DNA from: an uncultured beta proteobacterium | GTDB lineage: Bacteria > Pseudomonadota > Gammaproteobacteria > Burkholderiales > Burkholderiaceae_C | DNA: 56,641 nucleotides | NCBI GenBank assembly: GCA_903828235.1 | Contig: CAIKLM010000070.1 | Span: forward strand, 1 to 56,641 | Direction of reading: 5' to 3' | In this document: one piece after another, positions 1-9,157 of the stretch | Layout: each line of letters opens with the position of its first letter | Numbering within the stretch: position 1 is the first letter of the stretch | Notes under the pieces: generated by a model | The model's input: only the letters and a program-made list of their open reading frames with translations | Told to the model about the DNA's origin: nothing | Databases searched by the model: none | Made by a program: the position numbers and the translations under genes

Positions 1-543
1 CCGCAACCCGCGCAGCCCCGCCCCGCGGCGCTGCCCACGGCCAGCGCGCCGCCGGGCGTCGACGCCGAACCGCTGCCGCCGCTGCAGGCCGCCGAGCCCG
101 TGGCCCCACCCTTCGGGCCGCCCGCGGCCGAGCCGGCGGATCCCGCGCTGGCCGACCGCTGGCAGGCCACGGTGCGCTCGCTCATCGAGGCCGGCACCGT
201 CGCGGCGCTGGTGCGCGAGCTGGCCTGGCAGGCCGGCCTCGTGGCCATCGACACCCGCAGCACCCCGCCGGCCTGGCGGCTGGCCGTGGCGCGCGAGCCC
301 CTGCGCAGCGCGGCGCTGGCCGACAAGCTGGCGCTGGCCCTGGCCGCGCACCTGGGCGAGCCCGTGCAGGTGGCCGTCGAGGCCGGCCAGCCCACCGACA
401 CGCCCGCGCTGCGCGACGCCGCCGAGCGTGCCCGCCGGCAGGCCGCGGCCGAGGCCACCATCCAGTCCGACCCCGTCGTGCGCGAGTTGCTGCATCAGTT
501 CAAGACCGCGCGCATCGTGCCGGGCTCGATCCGGCCGGCCTGA
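1..543 (+). CDS. dnaX: DNA polymerase III subunit gamma/tau, C-terminal part (partial, 5' end outside window)
   Basis: The last 180 codons of the clamp-loader subunit tau are present; the ATPase domains lie off the left edge. The visible part opens with a Pro/Ala-rich linker of about 40 residues. A compact alpha/beta domain follows (from [14 protein letters not shown] to the end), matching the region of tau that contacts the alpha polymerase subunit. The identity rests on this domain and on the order dnaX-ybaB-recR, which is conserved in proteobacteria. The frame is open from base 1 and stops at TGA 541-543. The short gamma form made by frameshifting in some species cannot be judged because that region is missing. 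Confidence 0.85.
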   Translation, partial: PQPAQPRPAALPTASAPPGVDAEPLPPLQAAEPVAPPFGPPAAEPADPALADRWQATVRSLIEAGTVAALVRELAWQAGLVAIDTRSTPPAWRLAVAREPLRSAALADKLALALAAHLGEPVQVAVEAGQPTDTPALRDAAERARRQAAAEATIQSDPVVRELLHQFKTARIVPGSIRPA

Positions 544-587
544 GACCGTGTGAACGCACCACCCGAACCCACCAGGAGATCCCGACC

Positions 588-914
588 ATGATGAAGGGCC
601 AGCTTGCCGGCTTGATGAAGCAGGCGCAGCAGATGCAGGAGAACATGAAGCGCGCGCAGGACGAGCTCGCGCTGCTCGAGGTCGAGGGTGCCAGCGGCGC
701 CGGCCTCGTGAAGGTGACGATGACCTGCAAGCACGACGTCAAGCGCGTGGTCATCGACCCCAGCCTGCTGGCCGACGACAAGGACATGCTCGAGGACCTC
801 GTGGCCGCCGCCTTCAACGACGCCGTGCGCCGCGCGGAAGAGGTGAGCACCGAGAAGATGGGCAAGCTCACCGCCGGCCTGCCCCTGCCGCCGGGGATGA
901 AGTTCCCCTTCTGA
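588..914 (+). CDS. ybaB: YbaB/EbfC family nucleoid-associated protein
   Basis: This 108-residue protein is the usual length for YbaB/EbfC, a small dimeric DNA-binding protein that coats the nucleoid. The N-terminus is a Met/Gln/Lys-rich helix ([19 protein letters not shown]), the family signature. A beta-rich core follows, with [19 protein letters not shown], and the C-terminus is Pro/Gly-rich. An AGGAG ribosome-binding site at about 571-575 precedes two adjacent ATG codons, 588 and 591; either could be used. It lies 44 bases after dnaX and 7 bases before recR, so the three are probably one operon. Confidence 0.95.
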   Translation: MMKGQLAGLMKQAQQMQENMKRAQDELALLEVEGASGAGLVKVTMTCKHDVKRVVIDPSLLADDKDMLEDLVAAAFNDAVRRAEEVSTEKMGKLTAGLPLPPGMKFPF

Positions 915-921
915 TGCCGGC

Positions 922-1509
922 ATGGCTGAGCCTGCGCTCTCGGGCCTGATCGAGGCGCTGCAGCGCCTGCCCGGCGTGGGCCTGAAGTCGGCGCAGCGCA
1001 TGGCCTTCCACCTGCTGCAGCACGACCGCGACGGCGCGCGCCGGCTGGCCGGTGCGCTGACGCACGCGATGGGCGCCATGCGCCACTGCACGCGCTGCCA
1101 CACCTTCACCGAGCAGGAGGTCTGCGGCACCTGCACCGACCCGCGGCGCGATGCGCGGCTGCTGTGCGTGGTGGAGACGCCCGCCGACCAGGCGGCGCTG
1201 GAACGCAGCGGCAGCTACAAGGGCCTGTACTTCGTGCTGATGGGCCGGCTCGACCCGCTGCGCGGCGTGGGCGTGGCCGACATCGGCGCCGAGGCGCTGC
1301 TGGCGCGCGCCGGCGATGGCACGGTGCAGGAGGTGATCCTGGCCACCAACTTCACCGCCGAGGGCGAGGTGACGGCGCAGGCCCTGTCGGCGGCGCTCGC
1401 GGCGCGCGGCCTGAAAGTCACGCGGCTGGCGCGCGGCGTGCCGGCCGGCAGCGAGCTGGAGTACGTGGACCTGTCCACCATCGCCCACGCCATGGGCGAC
1501 CGCCGCTGA
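922..1509 (+). CDS. recR: Recombination mediator protein RecR
   Basis: RecR acts with RecF/RecO to load RecA onto gapped DNA. The 195 residues match the normal length of about 200. In order there is a helix-hairpin-helix at about residues 10-25 ([16 protein letters not shown]), a zinc site formed by C56, C59, C68 and C71, and a Toprim domain from about residue 80 beginning [10 protein letters not shown] with the expected glutamate. The C-terminal region carries the usual [14 protein letters not shown] signature. It starts 7 bases after the ybaB stop, consistent with co-transcription. The gene ends 9 bases before the convergent DUF2189 gene. Confidence 0.96.
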   Translation: MAEPALSGLIEALQRLPGVGLKSAQRMAFHLLQHDRDGARRLAGALTHAMGAMRHCTRCHTFTEQEVCGTCTDPRRDARLLCVVETPADQAALERSGSYKGLYFVLMGRLDPLRGVGVADIGAEALLARAGDGTVQEVILATNFTAEGEVTAQALSAALAARGLKVTRLARGVPAGSELEYVDLSTIAHAMGDRR

Positions 1510-1518
1510 GCCTGGCGA

Positions 1519-2295
1519 TCAGTCGGCCACCGCCTCGCGGTAGGCGTGCCAGCTGGCGTGCCCCACGACCGGCCCCACCACCAGCAGCCCGGCGAACCAC
1601 GGCAGCAGCGCCAGCGTCACCAGCGCGGCAATCAGGAAGCCCCACCACAGCATCACGCCAGTCTGCGTGAGCACCAGGCGCAGGCTGGTCAGGCCGGCGG
1701 TGATGGCGTCGGTCTGGCGGTGCAGGATCATCGGGATGGAGATCACGCTGACGGCGTAGATCAGGCCCGCGAACACCGCGCCCACCGCCGCCCAGGCGAC
1801 GATGAAGGCCAGGTTCTCCGGGTCGAGCAGCGCCCGCAGCGAGCCTTTGAAATCGGGCATGCCGTCGAAGCTGACGGCGAACACCACCAGCGTGGCGCGG
1901 CCCCACAGCATCTCCAGCACCAGCAGCACGAAGCCGAAGATGGCGAGCTGGCCGGTGCGCGTGTCCCAGGCCAGCAGCGAGTCGCCGAAGTCGGGCTTCT
2001 CGCCGCGCTCCAGGCGCTGGCTGGTGCGGTACAGGCCCAGGCACAGGAACGGCCCCATCAGCAGGAAGCCGGCCGACAGCGCCAGCGTGTAGGCCGGGGC
2101 GTGCTCGAACACCTTCAGCAGCGCCCAGCCCATGACCATGAAGCAGCCGCCGTAGAACAGGCCGATGCCGGGGGCGCGGCGGAAGTCGCGCAGCCCGGCG
2201 GCCAGCCAGCGCCACGGCGCCCCCCAGCCCAGCGGCCGCAGCACGATGGCGGGCGCGGGGCCGGGCGGCGGCTCGGCGGTGTCGGTGGGCGTCAT
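1519..2295 (-). CDS. DUF2189 domain integral membrane protein
   Basis: A 258-residue inner-membrane protein with about six hydrophobic segments and a short soluble N-terminus. It matches the DUF2189 family, which has no assigned biochemical role, through its N-terminal WRWLAAGLRDFRRAPGIGL segment and the membrane repeats with PMILHRQTDAITA. The central loop ERGEKPDFGDSLLAW is also typical. It is the last gene of a minus-strand run below lspA and is separated from it by about 70 bases, so co-transcription is possible but not proven. The family assignment is fairly secure; the function is unknown. Confidence 0.8.
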   Translation of the reverse strand: MTPTDTAEPPPGPAPAIVLRPLGWGAPWRWLAAGLRDFRRAPGIGLFYGGCFMVMGWALLKVFEHAPAYTLALSAGFLLMGPFLCLGLYRTSQRLERGEKPDFGDSLLAWDTRTGQLAIFGFVLLVLEMLWGRATLVVFAVSFDGMPDFKGSLRALLDPENLAFIVAWAAVGAVFAGLIYAVSVISIPMILHRQTDAITAGLTSLRLVLTQTGVMLWWGFLIAALVTLALLPWFAGLLVVGPVVGHASWHAYREAVAD

Positions 2296-2364
2296 GCCCG
2301 CAAGCCTAGAGCGGCCGCGCAGGCGGTCGCCACCGGGCTTGCCCCGAGGCCGCCGGCGTCGCCC

Positions 2365-2913
2365 TCAGCCGCGGCGCGAGCGCCGCACGCGCAGGATCTC
2401 GTCGAGGATCAGGCACACCGCGCCCAGCGTGATGGCGCTGTCGGCGACGTTGAAGCTCGGGAAGTAGCCGCCGCGGAAGAGGGGCTCGAGGAAGTCGAAG
2501 CGGAACTGCAGGAAGTCCACCACGTAGCCGTGGACCATGCGGTCGATGACGTTGCCCAGGGCACCGCCCAGGATCATCGTCACCGAGAAGCAGAACAGGC
2601 GCTCGTTCGGGTGGCTGCGCAGCATCCACACGATGAAGGCCGAGGCCGCCAGGCCCAGGCCGATGAAGAACCAGCGCTGCCAGCCCGAGGCCCCGGCCAG
2701 GAACGAGAACGCCGCGCCCGGGTTGTGCGCGCGCACGAGGTTGAAGAAGTCGGTCACCGGGCGCACGTCGCCGAGCTGGAAGGCGCCGACGATGGCGACC
2801 TTGGTGACCTGGTCGGCCACGATGACGATGGCGGCGATGACGAGCCAGAACAGCAGGCCCGGGCTCGCACCGCCGGCCCGCGGGGCGGGCCGTCCCTTGG
2901 CAGCGCCGGCCAT
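2365..2913 (-). CDS. lspA: Lipoprotein signal peptidase (signal peptidase II)
   Basis: LspA cleaves the signal peptide of diacylated prolipoproteins in the inner membrane. The 182-residue product has four membrane segments and the two catalytic aspartates in their family motifs: D124 in GNVIDRM and D158 in NVADSAI. Asn64 in the NPGAAFS motif is also present. The reading frame stays open upstream through ileS, but the ATG at 2913, only 2 bases after the ileS stop, gives the normal length. The order ileS-lspA is the standard proteobacterial arrangement. Confidence 0.95.
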   Translation of the reverse strand: MAGAAKGRPAPRAGGASPGLLFWLVIAAIVIVADQVTKVAIVGAFQLGDVRPVTDFFNLVRAHNPGAAFSFLAGASGWQRWFFIGLGLAASAFIVWMLRSHPNERLFCFSVTMILGGALGNVIDRMVHGYVVDFLQFRFDFLEPLFRGGYFPSFNVADSAITLGAVCLILDEILRVRRSRRG

Positions 2914-2915
2914 GC

Positions 2916-5753
2916 TCAGGCCACCATGCGCGACTCGCCCGCGCCGTGCAGGTTGCTGGTGCAGCGGCCGCACAGCCCGGGGTGGGCCGGATCGTGGCCG
3001 ACGTCGTCGCGCCAGTGCCAGCAGCGCTCGCACTTGGTGGCGCTGGAGGGGCGCACCTCGACCTTCAGCGCCTCGCCGGCCTGCAGCTCGGCCACCGAGG
3101 TGATGAACACGAACTTGAGGTCGTCGCCCAGGCTGGCGAGCACCGCGTGTTCGGCCGCCGGCGCGGTGATGCGCACGTTGGCCTGCAGCGACGAGCCCAC
3201 GGCGCCGGTGGTGCGCACGGCCTCGATCTCCTTGTTGACGGCCTCGCGCACGCCGCGCACGGTGGCCCACTTGGCCAGCAGGGGCGCATCGGGCGCGTCG
3301 AAGCGCCAGTAGATGGCCGTGAAGATCGACGGTGAATCGCCCACGAGCTCCCACGCCTCCTCGGCCGTGAAGCTGAGGAACGGCGCCATCCAGCGCAGCA
3401 TGGCCTGCGTGATCTGCCACAGCGCCGTCTGCGCGCTGCGCCGTGCCAGGCTGCCGGGCGCGGTGGTGTAGAGGCGGTCCTTCAGCACGTCCAGGTAGAA
3501 GGCGCCGAGGTCCTCGGAGCAGTACACCTGCAGCTTGGCCACCACGGGGTGGAACTCGTAGACCTCGTAGTGCGCCAGGATCTGCGCCTGCAGCTCGGCC
3601 GCGCGGGCCAGAGCCCAGCGGTCGATCTCCAGCATCTGCGTGGCCGGCACGGCGTGCTGCTTCGGGTCGAAGTCGGCCGTGTTGGCCAGCAGGAAGCGCA
3701 GCGTGTTGCGGATGCGGCGGTAGGCGTCGACGACGCGGGCGAGGATCTTGTCGTCGCCGGCGATGTCGCCCGAGTAGTCGGAGGCCGCCACCCACAGGCG
3801 GATGATCTCGGCGCCCAGCGTCGAGCTGACCTTCTGCGGCTCGATCCCGTTGCCGAGCGACTTGCTCATCTTGCGGCCGGCGCTGTCGACCGTGAAGCCG
3901 TGCGTGAGCAACCCGCGGTAGGGCGCGCGGTCGAACAGGGCGCAGGCCAGCAGCAGCGAGCTGTGGAACCAGCCGCGGTGCTGGTCGTGGCCTTCCAGGT
4001 ACAGGTCGGCCTCGGGACCGCTGGCGTGGTGGCCCTGCGGGTGCTGGTTGCGCAGCACGTGCCAGAAGGTGCTGCCGCTGTCGAACCAGACCTCCAGGAT
4101 GTCGCTGCTTTTGGTGTAGCGCTCGCCGTCCTCGGGGCCCAGCACGTCGGCGGCGGTCAGGCGGCTCCAGGCCTCGATGCCGCCGCGCTCGACGATCTCG
4201 GCCGCCTGGTCGAGGATCTCCATCGTGCGCGGGTGCAGCTCGCCGCTGTCCTTGTGCAGGAAGAAGGGCAGCGGCACGCCCCAGCTGCGCTGGCGGCTGA
4301 TGCACCAGTCGGGGCGGTTGGCGATCATGTCGCGCAGCCGGGCGCGGCCGTTCTCGGGGTAGAAGCCGGTCTGCTCGATGGCGTCGAGCGCCAGCTGGCG
4401 CAGCGTCTTGGGCGCCTTGTCGCGCGTGAACACGCCCTCGCCCTCGTCCATGCGCACGAACCACTGCGCCGCGGCGCGGTAGATCACCGGCGTCTTGTGG
4501 CGCCAGCAGTGCGGGTAGCTGTGGGTGATGCCCTCGGTGGCGAACAGGCGCCCGGCCTCGCGCAGCGTGTCGATGATCGCCGGCACGGCCTTCCAGATGT
4601 TCTGGCCGCCGAACAGCGGGAAGTCGGGCGCGTAGCTGCCGTGGCCCTGCACGGGGTTGAGGATCTCGTCGGTCTTCAGGCCGTGCGCGACGCACGAGTT
4701 GAAGTCCTCCAGGCCGTAGGCGGGGCTGCTGTGCACGAGGCCGGTGCCGTCGTCGGCGGTGGCGTAGTCGGCGAGATACACGGGGCTCAGGCGGTCGTAG
4801 CCCTCGTGCACATGGGCGAGCGGGTGGCGGAAGGCGATGCCGCCGAGCTTCTCGCCCAGCGTGGTGGCCACCACGTGCCCCTGCAGGCCGTAGCGCGCCA
4901 GGCACTGCGCCACCAGCGAGGCCGCCAGCACCAGCTGCCCGCGCTCGGTGTGCACCAGCGCGTATTCGAGCGCCGGGTTCAGGTTCAGCGCCTGGTTGGC
5001 CGGGATGGTCCAGGCGGTGGTGGTCCAGATCACCGCGAAGGCCTCGCCGACGATCTCGGGCAGGCCGAAGGCGGCGGCCAGCTTGTCGGGCTCGGCGCAC
5101 AGGAAGCCGACGTCCAGCGTCTGGCTCTTCTTGTCGGCGTACTCGATCTCGAACTCGGCCAGCGAGGAGCCGCAGTCGAAGCACCAGTACACGGGCTTCA
5201 GGCCCCGGTAGACGAAGCCGCGCTCAATGACGCGCTTGAAGGCGCGGATCTCGCCGGCCTCGTTGGCCGGGTCCATGGTCGCGTAGCGGTGCTCCCAGTC
5301 GCCGAGCACGCCCAGGCGCTGGAAGTCGGCCATCTGCAGCGCGATCTGCTCGGTGGCATAGGCGCGGCTCTTGGCCTGCATCTCGTCGCGACCGAGGCTG
5401 CGGCCGTGCTTCTTCTCGATGGCGTTCTCGATCGGAAGGCCGTGGCAGTCCCAGCCGGGCACGTACTGCGCGTAGAAGCCGGCGAGCTGCCGCGCCTTGA
5501 CGATCATGTCCTTCAGCACCTTGTTGACGGCGTGGCCCATGTGGATGGCGCCGTTGGCATAGGGCGGGCCGTCGTGCAGCACGAACAGCGGCGCGCCGCG
5601 GCGGGCGTCGCGCAGGCGCTGGTACAGGCCCTGCTCCTGCCAGGCCTTGACCCAGCCGGGCTCGCGGCGGGCGAGGTCGCCGCGCATCGGGAAGGGCGTG
5701 TCGGGCAGGTTCAGCGTGGCGCGGTGGTCGACGGGCGGGGTGTCGCTGCTCAT
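2916..5753 (-). CDS. ileS: Isoleucine--tRNA ligase
   Basis: This class I aminoacyl-tRNA synthetase charges tRNA-Ile. The 945-residue product has the HIGH-type motif HMGH at residues 71-74, an editing (CP1) domain with [11 protein letters not shown], and KMSKS at about residue 627. The C-terminal zinc finger is KCERCW followed by CGRC near the end. Length and domain order match bacterial IleS of the type found in E. coli. It heads the ileS-lspA operon. In many proteobacteria ribF lies immediately upstream; here a plus-strand outer-membrane gene (5987-6832) separates the two. Confidence 0.98.
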   Translation of the reverse strand: MSSDTPPVDHRATLNLPDTPFPMRGDLARREPGWVKAWQEQGLYQRLRDARRGAPLFVLHDGPPYANGAIHMGHAVNKVLKDMIVKARQLAGFYAQYVPGWDCHGLPIENAIEKKHGRSLGRDEMQAKSRAYATEQIALQMADFQRLGVLGDWEHRYATMDPANEAGEIRAFKRVIERGFVYRGLKPVYWCFDCGSSLAEFEIEYADKKSQTLDVGFLCAEPDKLAAAFGLPEIVGEAFAVIWTTTAWTIPANQALNLNPALEYALVHTERGQLVLAASLVAQCLARYGLQGHVVATTLGEKLGGIAFRHPLAHVHEGYDRLSPVYLADYATADDGTGLVHSSPAYGLEDFNSCVAHGLKTDEILNPVQGHGSYAPDFPLFGGQNIWKAVPAIIDTLREAGRLFATEGITHSYPHCWRHKTPVIYRAAAQWFVRMDEGEGVFTRDKAPKTLRQLALDAIEQTGFYPENGRARLRDMIANRPDWCISRQRSWGVPLPFFLHKDSGELHPRTMEILDQAAEIVERGGIEAWSRLTAADVLGPEDGERYTKSSDILEVWFDSGSTFWHVLRNQHPQGHHASGPEADLYLEGHDQHRGWFHSSLLLACALFDRAPYRGLLTHGFTVDSAGRKMSKSLGNGIEPQKVSSTLGAEIIRLWVAASDYSGDIAGDDKILARVVDAYRRIRNTLRFLLANTADFDPKQHAVPATQMLEIDRWALARAAELQAQILAHYEVYEFHPVVAKLQVYCSEDLGAFYLDVLKDRLYTTAPGSLARRSAQTALWQITQAMLRWMAPFLSFTAEEAWELVGDSPSIFTAIYWRFDAPDAPLLAKWATVRGVREAVNKEIEAVRTTGAVGSSLQANVRITAPAAEHAVLASLGDDLKFVFITSVAELQAGEALKVEVRPSSATKCERCWHWRDDVGHDPAHPGLCGRCTSNLHGAGESRMVA

Positions 5754-5986
5754 GGCGGGGTCGTGATCGTGGCGGCGGATGCGCGCCCGGCGGGCGCGAC
5801 GGTTGCCGGTGGGGCGGCGGGGAGCGGGCCGTCTGGGCCCGCGTCGGGCGGGGTCCGCGGGCGCGGCGGGCCGCGCTTCAGACCGCCTTCAGCGGCAAGG
5901 CGCAAATTCGGTCTCGCGTCGACTGGCGACGCGTCGTCGCATGCCAGCGCCGCGGGGCGGAGGCGGCGCATCGAAGGGACTGATCC

Positions 5987-6832
5987 GTGCTGTTCACGAT
6001 GTCGATTCTAGCGAGGCCCTGGTGCGCCGCCGCGTGGGCCCTGTGCGCCTTTGCGGCCTGCGCCGCGCCGTCGGACGAGCGCCTCGACGCGCCGCCCGCC
6101 GAGTCCGCCCCCGGCTGGGAAGGCGCCATCGGCCTGCTGCTGTCGCACCGACCGGCCTTCAGCGGCTCCGACGGCGCGGTGACCAAGCTCAGCCCCGGCT
6201 TCTTCCTGCGCCACGGCCGCTTCTCGATCACCAACGCCAGCGGCTTCGTGACGCGGCGCGCCGAGGACGTCTCGCGCGGGCTCGGCATCGACCTGCTGCA
6301 GGGCTCGCGCGTGAAGGCCAGCGTCGGCCTGCGTTGGGACAACGGGCGCCGCGAGGACAGCGCCGAGGCGCTGCGCGGGCTGGGCGACATCCGGCCCACG
6401 ATGCGGGCGCGCTTCTCGATGACGACCTCGCTGACACCCGCATGGCGCCTGGGGCTGGGCGTCAGCACCGACCTGTTCGGCCGTGGCGGCGGCTACATCG
6501 GCGACGTCTCGCTCGCCCGCGAGTGGCGGGTCCTGCCCAAGACCGTGCTGGGGACCGCCGTCGGCCTGAGCTACGCCGGCGACCGCTACCTCCAGACCTG
6601 GTACGGCATCACGCCGGAGCAGGCGGCGCGCACCGGCCGGCCGCAGTTCCAGCCGGGCGCCGGCCCCCGCGACGTCTCGGCCAGCGTGGGCTTTCGCTCC
6701 GAGCTGTCGCGGGACTGGCTGCTCATCGGCGGCCTTGGCACGAGCCGCCTGCTCGGCGACGCCGCGCGCAGCCCGCTGACGACCGCCCGCACCGGCTGGG
6801 GTGCCAACGCGGGCCTGGCCTGGCGCTTCTGA
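5987..6832 (+). CDS. MipA/OmpV family outer-membrane protein
   Basis: A predicted outer-membrane beta-barrel of 281 residues. A hydrophobic signal segment ends near AACAAPSDE, and the rest shows alternating amphipathic strands and ends in an aromatic residue (LAWRF), as expected for barrel insertion. Features such as PGFFLRHGRFSITNASGF, the GLSYAGDRYLQTWYGITPEQA stretch and a C-terminal GWGANAGLAW fit MipA/OmpV, a family linked to murein hydrolase scaffolding (MipA) or porin-like roles. The start may be GTG 5987, 8 bases after AAGGGA, or ATG 5999. It is divergent from ileS and convergent with ribF. Confidence 0.82.
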   Translation: MLFTMSILARPWCAAAWALCAFAACAAPSDERLDAPPAESAPGWEGAIGLLLSHRPAFSGSDGAVTKLSPGFFLRHGRFSITNASGFVTRRAEDVSRGLGIDLLQGSRVKASVGLRWDNGRREDSAEALRGLGDIRPTMRARFSMTTSLTPAWRLGLGVSTDLFGRGGGYIGDVSLAREWRVLPKTVLGTAVGLSYAGDRYLQTWYGITPEQAARTGRPQFQPGAGPRDVSASVGFRSELSRDWLLIGGLGTSRLLGDAARSPLTTARTGWGANAGLAWRF

Positions 6833-6868
6833 GCGGGCTGGGGGCTCGGCCGTTACGCCCGGGCCGCG

Positions 6869-7840
6869 TCAGGCCGAGTGGGTGTCGAACCAGGCCCGCG
6901 CCGCCGCGGTGTCGCGCGCGATGCCTTCGCGCAGGGCCTCCAGCGACTCGTACTTGAGCTCGTCGTGCAGCTTGTGCAGCAGGTCCACGCGGACGCAGCG
7001 TCCGTAGCCGCCCTCGGGGCCCAGCGGGGCCGGCCACTCCAGGCAGTGCACCTCGAGCAGCACGCGCCCGGCGTCTTCCACGGTGGGCCGCACGCCCAGG
7101 CTGGCCACGCCGCGCAGCGCCTGGCCCGCCAGCCCGTGCACGCGCACGACGAAGATGCCCATGGCGGCCGGCTGGGCGTGGCCGAAGCGCAGGTTCAGCG
7201 TGCGGAAGCCGAGGTCGCGGCCGAGCTTGCGGCCGTGCTGGACGCGCCCGCTGATGGCGTAGGGCCGGCCCAGCAGCGCCTCGGCGCGCGCCATGTCGCC
7301 GTGCGCCAGCGCCTCGCGCACGGCCGAGCTGCTGACGCGCAGGCCGTGCACCTCGTAGCTCATCATGCGCGCCACGTCGAAGCCCTGCGCCGCCCCGGCG
7401 GCGTCGAGCATCGCGTAGTTGCCCTGGCGGCGGGCACCGAAGCTGAAGTCGTCGCCCACGAGCACGTAGCGCGCGCGCAGGCCGCGCAGCAGCACGTCGT
7501 CGATGAAGGCCTCGGCCGGCATCGAAGCCAGCCGCTCGTCGAAGCGCGCCACCACCACGAGGTCGATGCCGCAGCGCTCGAGCTCGGCGAGCTTGTCGCG
7601 CAGCGTGGCGATGCGTGCCGGCGCGAGCTCGGGTCTGCCCGCGCGCGCCGCGAAGAAGTCGCGCGGGTGCGGCTCGAAGGTCAGCACGCAGCTCGGCACG
7701 CCGCGGTGGCGGGCCTCGTTCACCAGCAGCGCCAGCATGGCCTGGTGGCCGCGGTGCACGCCGTCGAAGTTGCCAATGGTCAGGGCGCAGCCTCCCGTGC
7801 CGGGCAGGCGCGGGTGGCGCAGGACGACAAGGCCGCTCAC
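6869..7840 (-). CDS. ribF: Bifunctional riboflavin kinase / FAD synthetase
   Basis: RibF phosphorylates riboflavin to FMN and adenylates FMN to FAD. The 323-residue protein starts with a nucleotidyltransferase domain bearing GNFDGVHRGHQ at residues 23-33 and VLTFEPHPRDFF. The flavokinase domain begins near residue 185 with RPYAISGRVQHGRKLGR and GFRTLNL. The GTG start at 7840 shares four bases (GTGA) with the stop of the upstream GT4 gene, so its translation is probably coupled to a glycosyltransferase. That is an unusual partner: ribF commonly precedes ileS. Confidence 0.95.
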   Translation of the reverse strand: MSGLVVLRHPRLPGTGGCALTIGNFDGVHRGHQAMLALLVNEARHRGVPSCVLTFEPHPRDFFAARAGRPELAPARIATLRDKLAELERCGIDLVVVARFDERLASMPAEAFIDDVLLRGLRARYVLVGDDFSFGARRQGNYAMLDAAGAAQGFDVARMMSYEVHGLRVSSSAVREALAHGDMARAEALLGRPYAISGRVQHGRKLGRDLGFRTLNLRFGHAQPAAMGIFVVRVHGLAGQALRGVASLGVRPTVEDAGRVLLEVHCLEWPAPLGPEGGYGRCVRVDLLHKLHDELKYESLEALREGIARDTAAARAWFDTHSA

Positions 7841-8946
7841 GACAGCGCTCCTGCCAGGGCTCCGGCGGGCGCGGCCGGCGCCAGCCCCAGCAGCCGGCGG
7901 TACAGCGCGGCGTAGGCGGCGCCGGCGCGGTCCCAGTCGAAGCGCGCGGCGTGGGCGCGCACGGCGTCGGCCCGGCCGGGCTCGGCGGCGTGGCGCGCCA
8001 GGCCGCGCTCGACCACGGCGCGCATGGCCGCGGGCTCGAAGCCTTCGAAGTAGTCGGCGCAGTCGCCGCCCACCTCGGGCAGGCTGGTCAGGCGCGACAG
8101 GAACACCGGCTTGCCGAAGTGCATGGCTTCGATCGGCGGCAGCCCGAAGCCCTCGGCCCAGGACGGGAACACGAAGCCCGCGCAGTGCGCGTAGGCCCAG
8201 GCCTTCTGCGCCTCGTCGATGCCGAGGTGGAACTGCACGTTCGCCAGCCGGCAGCCCGCGCGCAGCGCGCGGGCGTCGGCGTTGTCGGGGCCGGCCATCA
8301 CCAGCGTCATCTCGGGCCAGCCGGCGGCCAGGCCGAGCAGGGCCTCGGGGTTCTTCACGGGGGCCATGCGGCTGAGGTGGAACAGGAAGGGCTGTTGCGG
8401 CTGCGCGAGCCAGCCCTGCAGCGGCCGCTGCGGCTGGCCGACGAAGCTGCGCGCGCCGTTGTGGATGACGTCGATCTCGCCGCGCCAGCCCAGGTGCTCG
8501 CGAAGCTCCCGGGCCGTGAAGGCGCTGATGGCGGTCAGGCGGTCGCTGCGCGCCAGCAGGCGCCGCGTGCGGCGCTGGTGCCGCCAGCGGCTGAAGGCGC
8601 GCGGGCCATGGCGGTAGTTCAGGTCGTGCACGGTCACCAGGCGCAGGCCGGCGCCGGCCGGCGGCAGGTTCTTGTTCAGCTGATGCAGGCTGTGCCACAG
8701 CGTGTAGGGCTCGTCGCGCACGTGCCGGAAGCGCTGCCAGCGGCTCACGGGCAGGTAGTCGACGGCGTCGCCGAAGCAGCCCACCAGCCGCTCCTTCAGG
8801 TGGAACACGAGGCCGACCTCGCCGGCCTCGCCGAGCGCCGCCCGCAGCCGCGAGCCGACCTGCAGGCAGAACTCGCTCAGGCCGCCGCCCTCGAGCGAGG
8901 GCACGTCGCCGAGCGAGACGCCGATGCGTTGGCGGCAGGGCCTCAT
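7837..8946 (-). CDS. Glycosyltransferase family 4 protein
   Basis: A 369-residue GT-B fold enzyme expected to transfer a sugar from a nucleotide donor onto a glycan or lipid acceptor at the cytoplasmic membrane. The N-terminus has the glycine-rich LEGGGLSEFC acceptor-side loop, and the middle has FLFHLSRMAPVKNPEAL. The donor site EGFGLPPIEAMHFGKPVF contains the E-x7-E pair typical of GT4. The chosen ATG (8946) places the first strand (RIGVSLGDVPS) close to the N-terminus as usual. It diverges from the plus-strand glycan cluster at 9154 and ends in a 4-base overlap with ribF. The acceptor and the sugar cannot be told from sequence. Confidence 0.85.
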   Translation of the reverse strand: MRPCRQRIGVSLGDVPSLEGGGLSEFCLQVGSRLRAALGEAGEVGLVFHLKERLVGCFGDAVDYLPVSRWQRFRHVRDEPYTLWHSLHQLNKNLPPAGAGLRLVTVHDLNYRHGPRAFSRWRHQRRTRRLLARSDRLTAISAFTARELREHLGWRGEIDVIHNGARSFVGQPQRPLQGWLAQPQQPFLFHLSRMAPVKNPEALLGLAAGWPEMTLVMAGPDNADARALRAGCRLANVQFHLGIDEAQKAWAYAHCAGFVFPSWAEGFGLPPIEAMHFGKPVFLSRLTSLPEVGGDCADYFEGFEPAAMRAVVERGLARHAAEPGRADAVRAHAARFDWDRAGAAYAALYRRLLGLAPAAPAGALAGALS

Positions 8947-9085
8947 CGCGCCGGGGCCGCAGCGGCGCGGCGAGCAGGGTCGGTCAATCGGGGCTCCAGG
9001 GGCATTTCGACGGCCGGCCGTGGGCAGGCGGGCCGGCGGCGAGTGTATCGACCGCCCCCGGGGCCGCCGGCCCGGGCCGCGGCGG

Positions 9086-9091
9086 TACAGT
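9086..9091 (+). promoter_or_regulatory. Possible -10 element of the glycan cluster
   Basis: TACAGT stands out in GC-rich DNA, 10 bases before an ATG at 9101 and 63 bases before the GT2 start. No good -35 is visible. It would place the transcription start at about 9098. Confidence 0.35.
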
Positions 9092-9100
9092 GCCGTCAGC

Positions 9101-9157
9101 ATGCGCCCTGCCCACGACAAGCCCGAGCCACCCACGCCAGGTGGCGCCGCGCGATGA
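9101..9157 (+). CDS. Possible 18-codon leader ORF overlapping the GT2 start
   Basis: A short frame (MRPAHDKPEPPTPGGAAR) opens at ATG 9101. Its TGA overlaps the ATG of the GT2 gene in an ATGA tetranucleotide. The predicted -10 box TACAGT would start the transcript almost at this ATG, so it could be translated from a leaderless message and bring ribosomes to the GT2 start, which itself has only a weak AGGTGG upstream. It is very short and no homologue is known to me, so coding status is uncertain. Confidence 0.25.
   Translation: MRPAHDKPEPPTPGGAAR

Noticed and set aside
5754..5986. A T-box or riboswitch in front of ileS
   Set aside because: T-box leaders are not expected in betaproteobacteria, and I saw no conserved T-box or FMN-riboswitch elements in this 233-base divergent region.
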